Assembly (NCBI RefSeq): GCF_000010725.1
Contig: NC_013855.1
Coordinates: forward strand, 1,039,501 to 1,103,500
Source: Azospirillum sp. B510
GTDB lineage: Bacteria; Pseudomonadota; Alphaproteobacteria; Azospirillales; Azospirillaceae
Direction: 5' to 3'
Length of the DNA stretch: 64,000 nucleotides
Position numbers and translations under genes: made by a program. Under the pieces are notes generated by a model. That model worked only from the letters and a program-made list of their open reading frames with translations. It had not been told where the DNA came from and searched no databases. Position 1 is the first letter of the stretch. Each line of letters starts with the position of its first letter. Positions 26,070-33,701 of the stretch are shown piece by piece.

Positions 26070-26993
26070 TCATGAGGAAAGCTCATGACCCTGGGATAGG
26101 CGGCACTCCGCCGTCTCCGCCAGGATCCAGTCGCGGAAGGCGGCGAGCGGCGGATAGCCAGCCCGTTCCGCCGGCCAGACGAGGTAATAGGCGTTCCCGC
26201 TCTCCATCGGCAGGTCGAGCGCCGGCACCAGCTGGCCCGACCGCAACTCCTCGCCGATCAGGAACAGCGGCGGCAGGGCGATGCCCAGCCCGGCGACGGC
26301 GGCCCGGATGGCGGTGGCGAACTGGTCGAACAGCATGCCATGGACGCCGTCGGCCGGGCTGTCATGACGGTCCAGCCAGCGCTCCCACGCGTCGGGTCGG
26401 CCGGTCAGATGCAACAGCGGGGCGAGGCGCAGCTCGGCCGGCTGGCGGAAGGCGAAACGGTCGCGCAAGGCCGGGCTGCAAACCGGACTTACGGTCTCGC
26501 GGCGCAACAAGGCCATCTCGCCGCCCGGCCAGTCCGGCTTGCCGCAATGGATCGCCGCGTCCACCGGGTCCAGCCGGAAATCGAAGGGCGCCATGCGGGT
26601 GACCAGATTGATGGTGATGCCGGGATTGCCGGCGAGGAAACCGGGCAGGCGCGGTGCCAGCCAGCGCGCCCCGAAGGCCGGCAGGACGGCGATGCTCAGC
26701 GTGCCGCCGAAGGGGTTGGCGCGCAGGTTCAGCGACGCGGTGCTGATCCGGCGCAGGGCGTCGCGCACCTCGCGCACATAATACTCGCCGCCGGCCGTCA
26801 GGCGGATGGTCTGGCGTTCGCGATGGAACAGCTCGACCTCCAGCAATTCCTCCAGCGCCTTGATCTGGCGGCTGACGGCGCTCTGGGTCAGGGAGAGTTC
26901 CCTGGCCGCCGCGGTGATGCTGCCGGTGCGGGCCGCGGCCTCGAACGCCGAAAGCAGCGCCAGGGAAGGAAGGAAGCGGCGGGGACTCCGCAT
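26070..26993 (-). CDS. LysR-family transcriptional regulator (GcvA-like)
   Basis: A 307-residue regulator. The N-terminal helix-turn-helix is ALLSAFEAAARTGSITAAAR with LSLTQSAVSRQIKALEELL as recognition helix. The effector domain starts near GTLSIAVLPAFGARWLAPRL and is of the GcvA subgroup. The start at 26993 (MRSPRRFLPSLALL) is chosen because homology begins there, although the ribosome site is weak. It lies between hglS and the divergent amaA-like gene and has a palindrome just before its ATG, so it probably controls both under lysine or a catabolite. Confidence 0.88.
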   Translation of the reverse strand: MRSPRRFLPSLALLSAFEAAARTGSITAAARELSLTQSAVSRQIKALEELLEVELFHRERQTIRLTAGGEYYVREVRDALRRISTASLNLRANPFGGTLSIAVLPAFGARWLAPRLPGFLAGNPGITINLVTRMAPFDFRLDPVDAAIHCGKPDWPGGEMALLRRETVSPVCSPALRDRFAFRQPAELRLAPLLHLTGRPDAWERWLDRHDSPADGVHGMLFDQFATAIRAAVAGLGIALPPLFLIGEELRSGQLVPALDLPMESGNAYYLVWPAERAGYPPLAAFRDWILAETAECRLSQGHELSS

Positions 26994-26994
26994 C

Positions 26995-27013
26995 TCATTC
27001 TCACACGGAATGA
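26995..27013. promoter_or_regulatory. Possible LysR-type binding site
   Basis: TCATTC and GAATGA form a perfect inverted repeat around a 7-base spacer, fitting the T-N11-A rule of LysR boxes. It lies immediately upstream of the lysR start in the 191-base divergent gap. Autoregulation is the simplest reading. Confidence 0.4.
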
Positions 27014-27184
27014 CTGGTTGAGGAAACATCACTTGGCCGGAGGGCGGTCGCAAGTCAATCATTCCCGTCATCATCGGGGCGGAGGCGGCCTGTTCGGCCG
27101 ATGTTCGCGGCGGCGGGGTGTTTCCCGCCGGGAATGATCGGCGGCCGAAGAGCAGGAACGACAGGGACAAGAGGACGACAAGGG

Positions 27185-28480
27185 ATGCAGAACGATCCGC
27201 GGTCGCACGGGCTTTGGGAACGCAGCGCGCCGGCCGCACCGCCGACCACCGCCTTGACCGGCCCGCTCACGGCCGACGTGGTGATCGTCGGCGCCGGCTA
27301 CACCGGCCTGTCCGCCGCCCTGCATCTGGCCGAAAGCGGTGTGGACACCGTGCTGGTGGAGGCGGTGGAGATCGGCTTCGGCGGGGCCGGACGCAATGTC
27401 GGGCTGGTCAATGCCGGGATGTGGGTGATGCCGGACCAGCTGGTCAGCACGCTGGGACCGGTCCATGGCGAGCGGCTGATCGAGCTGCTGGGCGACGCCC
27501 CTCGCTCCGTCTTCGACCTGATCACCAAGCATGGCATCGCCTGCGAGGATGAGCGCAACGGCACGCTCCATTGCGGTGTCGGCACGGCGGGCCTGCGCGA
27601 ACTGGAGCAGCGGGCGGCGATCTGGCGCAAGCGCGGCGCCCCGGTCCGCCTGCTGGACGCCAGGGAAACGGCGGAGAAGGTCGGGACCGAGGCCTATAGC
27701 GGCTCGCTGCTCGATCTGCGCGCCGGCACCATCCAGCCGCTGGCCTATGCCCGCGGGCTGGCGGCGGCGGCGATCGCCGCCGGTGCGCGCCTCTTCACCG
27801 CCAGTCCGGTGCGGTCGGCCGACCGGAGCGGCGGCAAATGGATGGTGCGGACGCCGGGCGGATCGGTGACCGCCGACTGGGTGGTCGTCGCCACCGATGC
27901 CTACAGCGTCGGCCCCTGGGCCCGGCTGCGCACCGAACAGGTCCATCTGCCCTATTTCAATCTGGCGACGGAGCCGCTGTCCGAGGCCATGAGCAAGGCC
28001 ATCCTGCCGGAGCGGCAGGGGGTGTGGGACACCAGGCAGGTGCTGAGTTCCTACCGCTTCGACCGCCAGGGCCGGCTGGTGTTCGGCAGCGTCGGCGCGC
28101 TGCGCGGGACCGGCGGCGCGATCCATCGGGCCTGGGCGCGGCGGTCACTGGCCGCCCTGTTCCCGCGATTGGGACCGGTGCGTTTCGAAGCCGAATGGTA
28201 CGGCCAGATCGGCATGACGCGGGACAATCTGCCCCGCTTCCACCGGCTGGACCGTAACGTCATCGCCTTCAGCGGCTACAACGGCCGCGGCATCGCCCCC
28301 GGCACCGTGCTCGGCCGCTGCCTGGCCGAGCACATCACCGGCCGGCTGCCGGACGCCGACATGCCGCTGCCCGACACGGCACCCGATACGGTGCCGGGCC
28401 GGGCGCTGCGCGAGGCCGTCTATGCGTATGGGGCGCAGGCCACCCATCTGGTCGGGGCGCGGCTGCCGGGGCGGTTCTGA
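27185..28480 (+). CDS. amaA: FAD-dependent amine oxidase, probably L-pipecolate oxidase
   Basis: A 431-residue DAO-fold flavoprotein. DVVIVGAGYTGLSAALHLAE binds the FAD dinucleotide, and GGAGRNVGLVNAGMWVMP follows as in AmaA of Pseudomonas putida. GTLHCG, WRKRGAPVRLL and DLRAGTIQPLAYARGLA also match that enzyme as I remember it. AmaA oxidises L-pipecolate to piperideine-6-carboxylate in D-lysine breakdown. hglS, which acts later in the same pathway, is 1.2 kb away, strengthening the call. ATG 27185 lies just after an AAGGG. A related sarcosine- or putrescine-type oxidase cannot be excluded. Confidence 0.75.
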   Translation: MQNDPRSHGLWERSAPAAPPTTALTGPLTADVVIVGAGYTGLSAALHLAESGVDTVLVEAVEIGFGGAGRNVGLVNAGMWVMPDQLVSTLGPVHGERLIELLGDAPRSVFDLITKHGIACEDERNGTLHCGVGTAGLRELEQRAAIWRKRGAPVRLLDARETAEKVGTEAYSGSLLDLRAGTIQPLAYARGLAAAAIAAGARLFTASPVRSADRSGGKWMVRTPGGSVTADWVVVATDAYSVGPWARLRTEQVHLPYFNLATEPLSEAMSKAILPERQGVWDTRQVLSSYRFDRQGRLVFGSVGALRGTGGAIHRAWARRSLAALFPRLGPVRFEAEWYGQIGMTRDNLPRFHRLDRNVIAFSGYNGRGIAPGTVLGRCLAEHITGRLPDADMPLPDTAPDTVPGRALREAVYAYGAQATHLVGARLPGRF

Positions 28481-28498
28481 TCCCGCCGCCGCAGTGGG

Positions 28499-29200
28499 TC
28501 AGAGCCCCCAGGCGCCGCTTTCGGCCGGATCGACGACCTGGATGTTGTTCTCCACCGCCTTGACGCCGGGAACGCCCTCCGCCGCGACCCGCAGGGCGTC
28601 GCGCTGGGATTCGCTGCTGACGAAGCCCCAGAGCTGGACGGCACCGTTGCGGACGACGATGGCGTCATGCGAGCGGGAGTCCCAGGACAGCTCCTTGACG
28701 GCGGCGGCCACCCGCTCCTTCAGGACGCGGTCGTCCAGGGCGGCGGCGGGGGTTTCCGGCGAGACGCTGGCCAGCGCGCGCAGCAGGTTGGCGCGGCTGA
28801 CGATGCCGACCAGCGCCCCCCGGCTGACCACCGGCACGCGCTTGATCCGGCGCGTCTCCATCACCCGCACCACCTCGTCCGGCGTGGCGTTCTCATCCAC
28901 CGTCACGACATGGCTGGTCATGACGTCGGCGACCCGGCGGGCGTGGGACTTGATGAAATCCTCCGCCGGCACGGTGCCGCCGGAGACGAGGCCGAGCCAC
29001 CAGGACCGGTGACGTTCCGTCCCCAGCTCGACCCGGCGCAGCAGGTCGCCTTCGCTGATGATCCCCACCACCTTGCCGGCGGCATCGACGACCGGCATGC
29101 CGCTGATGTTGTTCGCCAGCATCTTGCGGGCGGCTTCGGCGATGGTTTCTTCCGGGCCGATGGTGATGACCCGCGGCGTCATCAGATCGATAGCCTTCAT
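28499..29200 (-). CDS. CBS-pair and BON domain protein
   Basis: A 233-residue cytosolic protein. Two CBS motifs occur, DLMTPRVITIGPEETIAEAA with SGMPVVDAAGKVVGIISEGD, and DVMTSHVVTVDENATPDEVV with KRVPVVSRGALVGIVSRANL. A BON domain ends the protein, with VWGFV-like LWGFVSSESQRDALRVAAEG and VENNIQVV. CBS pairs bind adenosine nucleotides; BON domains bind membranes or lipids. Such proteins often belong to low-oxygen or stress regulons, and an FNR-like box lies 78 bases upstream. The gene converges on amaA with 18 bases between. Confidence 0.88.
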   Translation of the reverse strand: MKAIDLMTPRVITIGPEETIAEAARKMLANNISGMPVVDAAGKVVGIISEGDLLRRVELGTERHRSWWLGLVSGGTVPAEDFIKSHARRVADVMTSHVVTVDENATPDEVVRVMETRRIKRVPVVSRGALVGIVSRANLLRALASVSPETPAAALDDRVLKERVAAAVKELSWDSRSHDAIVVRNGAVQLWGFVSSESQRDALRVAAEGVPGVKAVENNIQVVDPAESGAWGL

Positions 29201-29277
29201 CGTTTCTCTCCCCTTGAGGTCGTTGGCCGTGATGTCGTTTGACCAACGGAGCCTAGGAGATGAACAGTCGAGGGCGA

Positions 29278-29291
29278 TTGATCTACAGCAA
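29278..29291 (-). promoter_or_regulatory. FNR-like box upstream of the CBS-BON gene
   Basis: TTGATCTACAGCAA matches TTGAT-N4-ATCAA at nine of ten positions. It lies within the 338-base gap between the CBS-BON gene and the next gene; apart from this box I see no gene or clear signal there. Confidence 0.4.
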
Positions 29292-29538
29292 TTCGGGACC
29301 GGGCTTTCCGCATGATGGAAAATACCGGATCCCGGTCCGCAATTTTGGGGCCGGTCAAGGAGATACCGGTATTTGCGGACGGAATGGCGTTACTCCGCAC
29401 CATCCCCGTTCCAGCCGGCCATACGGCGTCCGGGCGATCGCCCGTGGCGACGGAAAGATGGATTCAGCAAAGGGAACAGCAACTGGACTGGGCACTGGAA
29501 CGGTTCGGGCCATGGCCCGCGCCGTTCCGTATCCTCGA

Positions 29539-29745
29539 TCAGCGGGCGGCGTCGGCGACCGTTACCGGCATCGACTTCACCATTTCCATGGCGACGGCGG
29601 CGGTGGCTTCGTCGGCGGCCAGGATAGCGTTCGGGTTGGTCATCGACAGCAGCGAAAAGGCGCCGAACAGGGCAAAGCAGACGACGATGCGGATGACGGC
29701 GAACTTGGCGGCGAACACGGCGGAGTCAGCGTCGAGCGTGGTCAT
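29539..29745 (-). CDS. Small membrane protein (68 aa), unknown
   Basis: A 68-residue protein with one membrane helix, AVIRIVVCFALFGAFSLLSM, around residues 17-36, and an alanine-rich tail with many acidic residues. AAGGAAGA lies 7 bases before the ATG, so translation is likely. I recognise no family. It stands alone between the CBS-BON gene and an IclR regulator gene on the same strand. Confidence 0.55.
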   Translation of the reverse strand: MTTLDADSAVFAAKFAVIRIVVCFALFGAFSLLSMTNPNAILAADEATAAVAMEMVKSMPVTVADAAR

Positions 29746-29881
29746 GGCGGTCTTCCTTCAAATTCGGTTTCAAGTTCCGACGGCCGGTGTCGCGGCCTGT
29801 TGAGGAAGATATTGCCACGTTCCCGCATGCGCGAAAGCGGAGACATCACATTGCTGTTCTTGCCATTTTGCATCGCAGCAT

Positions 29882-29972
29882 AGCGCTACGAAAGACATCA
29901 TCCGGCATTCATCTGGACCGGACCGCCCCTTTCGCAGCGCTCTATGAGGAAATATGGACCTTTCGCAGCGCT
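29882..29972. repeat. Three copies of a CTTTCGcAGCGCT motif
   Basis: CCTTTCGCAGCGCT occurs at 29928-29941 and again at 29959-29972, and AGCGCTACGAAAG, its inverse with one change, at 29882-29894. The copies lie in the 303-base gap upstream of the small membrane protein gene, where I see no gene. The spacing of the direct copies is 31 bases, about three helical turns. Confidence 0.5.
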
Positions 29973-30048
29973 ATTACTGTGTGCCGCCTGACCTGATTTA
30001 AAACATCTGGTACGGCTTCGTCAAATGGCAAGACCGGGGACCGCAGCA

Positions 30049-30834
30049 TCAGCGCCCCGGCGACAGCCGTTCGCCGCTGGCCTTCAGCGTCTCGATCATC
30101 TCCCGCTGCGCCTCCTCCGTCGTGTCGGCGGGGACGACGAAACAGATGGTGGCGATGCAGCGTCCGGCCGGATCGCGGACCGGGGCGGCAAGGCAGGTGG
30201 TGAAACGGTCGACCAGGGCGGTGGTGCGGACATAGCCCTGGGTGCGGGCGCGGCGGATGTCCTCCAGGAACTCGTCCTCGGCGATGCGGCGGCCGTCGGG
30301 CAGGATGAAATCATCGGGGGGGATGAAGCGGCGGATCTCGTCGGCATCCATGTGATCGACCAGCAGCCGGCCCGACGCCGTCCAGGGGATCGGCACCTTG
30401 ATGCCGATCTCCGAGCTGATGCGGAACATGCGGCGGCCCGGTTCGTTCAGCACCACCAGATATTTGTCGCCGTCCAGGGTGCAGAACTGCGCGGTCTCCC
30501 CCACCGTCTCGGCGATGTGGGCGACCTCCACCCGCGCCTTGCGGATCAGATCGACGCTGTCGAGATAGTCGCTGCCGTAATAATGCATGGCCGGGCCGAA
30601 ATAGACCGTGCCGTCGCCGTCGCGCAGTTCCAGCCAGCGCGCCTCGACCAGCGTGTTGACCAGCTCATACATGGTGGAACGCGGGGTGCCGGTATCGCGG
30701 GCGATGTCGGCGATGCGCGTCGGGCTGCGCCGGCTGTGCAGATGCTCCATCAGCGCGATGACGCGGTCGATGCCACGGGCGCGGCCCGTCGATTTCTCCT
30801 CCGCCTGCTTCACCGCCGCTTCGCCGTTCTTCAT
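30049..30834 (-). CDS. IclR-family transcriptional regulator
   Basis: A 261-residue regulator. The N-terminal winged helix reads GIDRVIALMEHLHSRRSPTR with the recognition part ARDTGTPRSTMYELVNTL. The effector domain carries GETAQFCTLDGDKYLVV and the YVRTTALVDRFTTCLAAPVRD region, typical of IclR ligand pockets. I start at ATG 30834; an in-frame GTG at 30861 adds nine residues. It diverges from a peptide importer operon, and palindromic sequences lie between them, so it is the likely regulator of that operon, responding to a peptide or D-amino-acid derivative. Confidence 0.88.
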   Translation of the reverse strand: MKNGEAAVKQAEEKSTGRARGIDRVIALMEHLHSRRSPTRIADIARDTGTPRSTMYELVNTLVEARWLELRDGDGTVYFGPAMHYYGSDYLDSVDLIRKARVEVAHIAETVGETAQFCTLDGDKYLVVLNEPGRRMFRISSEIGIKVPIPWTASGRLLVDHMDADEIRRFIPPDDFILPDGRRIAEDEFLEDIRRARTQGYVRTTALVDRFTTCLAAPVRDPAGRCIATICFVVPADTTEEAQREMIETLKASGERLSPGR

Positions 30835-30942
30835 CTGATCCGCGCTCCCTCGTCTCCGCACAACCGATTAGCACGCGGATTTTCGGCTTGCCAGCGGTCT
30901 TTGTCCGATATACCGTTCGTTTGTCTGGAATACAAGACCGAC

Positions 30943-30958
30943 GTCCGATATTTCGGAC
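30943..30958. promoter_or_regulatory. Probable IclR operator before the peptide importer operon
   Basis: GTCCGA and TCGGAC flank TATT, a perfect palindrome. TTTGTCCGATATA at about 30899 repeats its extended half-site in opposite orientation to the ACAAAC side of the palindrome. Both lie between the divergent iclR gene and the binding protein gene. Confidence 0.55.
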
Positions 30959-30978
30959 AAACGGTTCGGGAGACGGAA

Positions 30979-32553
30979 ATGACAGGGATCACGCGACGTC
31001 TGTTCAACACCGCCCTCGGCACGACGCTGACCGCCGGCGGGCTTTCGACCGGCATTTTGGGGAGCTGGAGCACCGCCGCGCGGGCCCAGCAGGGCGGCGC
31101 CTCGGTGGTCACCGTCGCCACCATCGGCGAGCCGCCGACGCTGGACCCGGTCGGCACCACCTCCGACCTCGTCAGCATCATCACCCAGCACATGTTCGAG
31201 ACGCTGTTCACCTTCGACGGCGACTGGAAGCTGGCGCCGCTGGTGGCGTCGGCCCTGCCGCAGGTATCGGCGGACGGCCGGACCTACACCATCCCGCTGC
31301 GCGGCGGCGTCACCTTCCATGACGGCGGCACCGTCACCGCCGACGACGTGGTCGCCTCGCTGGACCATTGGACCAAGGCCTCGCCGCGCGGCAAGACCGT
31401 CGCCCCGCTGGTGGAGAGCATCGCCGCCAAGGGTGCCGACACCGTCGTCATCGCGCTGAAGGAGCCCTTCGCGCCGCTGACCGCGCTCCTGGCGATGAAC
31501 AACGGCGCCGCCGCCATCGTGCCGAAATCGGTCATCGACGGGCCGGGCGCCCTGAAGTCGCTGATCGGCACCGGCCCCTACAAGCTGCTGGAACACAAGC
31601 CCGACCAGTATATCCGGCTGGTCCGTCATGACGGCTACGCCTCCCCCGCCGGCACGCCCAGCGGCTATGCCGGCAGCCGCAAGGCCGTCATCGGCGAGGT
31701 GCGCTTCGTCCCGGTGCCGAACGCGGCGACCCGCGTGTCGGGCGTTCTCGCCGGCCAGTACCAGTTCGCCGACAGCCTGCCGGCGGAAACCCTGCCGCGC
31801 CTGACCGGCGCCGCCGGGGTCAAGCCGGTGATCGTCAAGCCCTTCGGCTTCCCGCTGATGATCATGAACACCAGGACCGGCGTGATGGCGAACCAGAAGG
31901 TGCGTCAGGCCGTGCTGGCGGCGCTGGAGCCGGGCGACATGCTGCTGGCGGGCCTCGGCGATCCCGCCTTCGTCCAGGCCGAGGGGTCGATCTACGCCCA
32001 GGGCACGCCCTATTTCGACGCGGCCAGCGCCAAGGCTTACGCCGACCACACCCCCGGAAAGGCGGCGGAACTGCTGAAGGCCGCCGGCTACAACGGCGAG
32101 CCGATCCGCATCATGACCTCGGTCCAGTACGAGTTCCTCTATAAGATGAGCATGGTGGCGCAGGCCCAGCTCGAACTCGCCGGCTTCAAGGTCGATCTCC
32201 AGGTGCTGGACTGGGCGACGCTGCTGCAACGACGCGGCGACGAGAAGGCCTGGGACGCCTTCTTCACCTACCACACCTTCGTGCCGGAGCCGTCGCTGAT
32301 CACCGTGCTGAACCCCAGCTATCCCGGCTGGTGGGACAGCCCGGCCAAGCGCGAGGCGCTGGCCGCCTTCAACCGCGAGATGGATCCGACGGCCCGCAAG
32401 ACGAAATGGGTGGCATTGCAGACTCTGTTCTACAGCGAGGTGCCGAGCGTCAAGGTCGGCGAGTTCTACAACCTCGCCGCCAGCAGCGACAAGCTGACCG
32501 GCTACACCCCGACGCCCTGGCCGTTCTTCTGGAACACCGACCTGAAGGGCTGA
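30979..32553 (+). CDS. ABC peptide-type binding protein (family 5)
   Basis: A 524-residue periplasmic binding protein of the DppA/OppA family. The N-terminus TRRLFNTALGTTLTAGG has paired arginines followed by a hydrophobic stretch, so export by the Tat route is likely, with cleavage after ARA near residue 36. The domain signature appears as TVATIGEPPTLDPVG and LRGGVTFHDGGTVTADDVV. ATG 30979 follows GGGAG. It opens an operon that also encodes a D-aminoacylase-like enzyme and a D-amino-acid lyase, so the ligand may be a peptide or an acylated amino acid with D residues. Confidence 0.9.
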   Translation: MTGITRRLFNTALGTTLTAGGLSTGILGSWSTAARAQQGGASVVTVATIGEPPTLDPVGTTSDLVSIITQHMFETLFTFDGDWKLAPLVASALPQVSADGRTYTIPLRGGVTFHDGGTVTADDVVASLDHWTKASPRGKTVAPLVESIAAKGADTVVIALKEPFAPLTALLAMNNGAAAIVPKSVIDGPGALKSLIGTGPYKLLEHKPDQYIRLVRHDGYASPAGTPSGYAGSRKAVIGEVRFVPVPNAATRVSGVLAGQYQFADSLPAETLPRLTGAAGVKPVIVKPFGFPLMIMNTRTGVMANQKVRQAVLAALEPGDMLLAGLGDPAFVQAEGSIYAQGTPYFDAASAKAYADHTPGKAAELLKAAGYNGEPIRIMTSVQYEFLYKMSMVAQAQLELAGFKVDLQVLDWATLLQRRGDEKAWDAFFTYHTFVPEPSLITVLNPSYPGWWDSPAKREALAAFNREMDPTARKTKWVALQTLFYSEVPSVKVGEFYNLAASSDKLTGYTPTPWPFFWNTDLKG

Positions 32554-32583
32554 GGGCGGTTGGATAGCTCCCTCTCCGGATAG

Positions 32584-32700
32584 CCCCCCTCTCCCCCCCG
32601 GGGAGAGGGCCGGGGTGAGGGGGATGCACCGCGTGCCTTCCCAAGAATCCTCACCGCGCGTCCCCCTCACCCTAACCCTCTCCCCGGGGGGGAGAGGGGA
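32584..32700. repeat. GC-rich dispersed stem-loop repeat, copy 2 (binding protein/permease junction)
   Basis: The element has a hairpin at each end, CCCTCTCCCC...GGGGAGAGGG near 32588-32609 and CCCTCTCCCC...GGGAGAGGGG near 32677-32699. The inner arms GGGTGAGGGGGA (about 32613-32624) and TCCCCCTCACCC (about 32660-32672) are also complementary. The whole can fold into one branched structure. It fills the gap between the binding protein stop and the permease start. Confidence 0.85.
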
Positions 32701-32720
32701 TTTTCTTTGGGACCGCAACC

Positions 32721-33662
32721 ATGCTCGTTTACATCGTCCGCCGGATCGCCGGCATGATGGTCGTCATGCTGCTCGTCGCCATGGTGGTCTTCGTGATCGC
32801 CCGCGTGGTGCCGGGCGATCCCGCCGCCGTCATGCTGGGCTCCTCCGCCACGCCGGAGGACATCGCGGCTCTGCGCGGCCGGCTCGGGCTCGACGAGCCG
32901 CTGCTGACGCAGTTCCTGCTCTATCTCGGCCAGATCGTCCGCTTCGACCTCGGCTCCTCCATCTTCCTCAACCGCCCGGTGGCGCAGGCTCTGGCCGAGC
33001 GGTCGGAGCTGACCGGCCTGCTGACGCTGATGTCGGTGGGGATCGCCATGCTGATCGGCGTGCCGGTCGGCATCCTGTCGGCGGCCAGGCGCGGCGGGCT
33101 GATCGACCAGACCGCGGTCGGGCTCGCCATGCTGGCGGCGAGCATTCCCAGCTTCTGGATCGGGCTGACGCTGATCAAGTATCTGGCGGTCGACCATGCC
33201 TGGTTCCCGGTCGCCGGCTATGGCCCGCCCGACGCCGACCTGTTGGAACGCATGCGCCATCTGGTGCTGCCGGCCATCGCGCTGGGCATCCCCAATTCGG
33301 CGCTGATCCTCCGCTTCACCCGCACCAGCATGCTGGACGTGATGAGCCATGACTATGTCCGCACCGCGCGGGCCAAGGGGCTGCCGCCGCTGGTCGTGGT
33401 GCTGAAGCATGCGCTGCGCAACGCGATGATCCCGATCCTGACGGTGATCGGCCTGACCACCGCGGTGATGATCGCCGGCGCCATCGTGACGGAAACGGTG
33501 TTCGGCCTGCCCGGCGTCGGCAACCTGATCGTGTCGGCCGTGCTGCGCCGCGACTATCCGGTCATCCAGGGCGCCCTGCTGGTGGTGTCCGCCATCTATG
33601 TGCTGATCAACCTGACGGTCGACCTGCTCTATGCCGTTGTCGATCCCAGGGTCCGTTATTGA
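32721..33662 (+). CDS. Peptide-type ABC permease 1 (DppB type)
   Basis: A 313-residue inner-membrane permease with six helices. MLVYIVRRIAGMMVVMLLVA is the standard DppB opening; VVPGDPAAVMLG and LGLDEPLLTQFLLYLGQIV follow as in the family. The EAA loop region reads [20 protein letters not shown]. The gene follows the stem-loop repeat after 20 bases and precedes the second permease gene, which is split by an insertion element. If the second permease is lost, this protein cannot form a working importer on its own. Confidence 0.92.
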   Translation: MLVYIVRRIAGMMVVMLLVAMVVFVIARVVPGDPAAVMLGSSATPEDIAALRGRLGLDEPLLTQFLLYLGQIVRFDLGSSIFLNRPVAQALAERSELTGLLTLMSVGIAMLIGVPVGILSAARRGGLIDQTAVGLAMLAASIPSFWIGLTLIKYLAVDHAWFPVAGYGPPDADLLERMRHLVLPAIALGIPNSALILRFTRTSMLDVMSHDYVRTARAKGLPPLVVVLKHALRNAMIPILTVIGLTTAVMIAGAIVTETVFGLPGVGNLIVSAVLRRDYPVIQGALLVVSAIYVLINLTVDLLYAVVDPRVRY

Positions 33663-33691
33663 GAGGGAGGGTTTCCATGGCAAGCGTCCCC

Positions 33692-33701
33692 GCCGGTCAC
33701 G
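33692..33701. repeat. 10-bp target site duplication, left copy
   Basis: GCCGGTCACG directly precedes the left inverted repeat of the insertion sequence and recurs after the right one. It belongs to the interrupted dppC-like gene. Confidence 0.9.

Noticed and set aside
26070..26137. Overlap of lysR with hglS promoter as evidence of one operon
   Set aside because: The lysR stop lies 103 bases before the hglS start on the same strand, so co-transcription is possible. No coupling signal was seen, so it is not claimed.
30025..30978. N-terminal extension of the binding protein gene back to 30025
   Set aside because: The extension is antisense to the IclR gene and lacks a signal sequence. The export signal starts at ATG 30979 with its own ribosome site.
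32575..32705. Possible CRISPR-like array or rho-independent terminator cluster
   Set aside because: There are two hairpins but no regularly spaced direct repeats with spacers. The element matches dispersed repeats elsewhere, and downstream genes belong to the same operon, so simple termination is unlikely.
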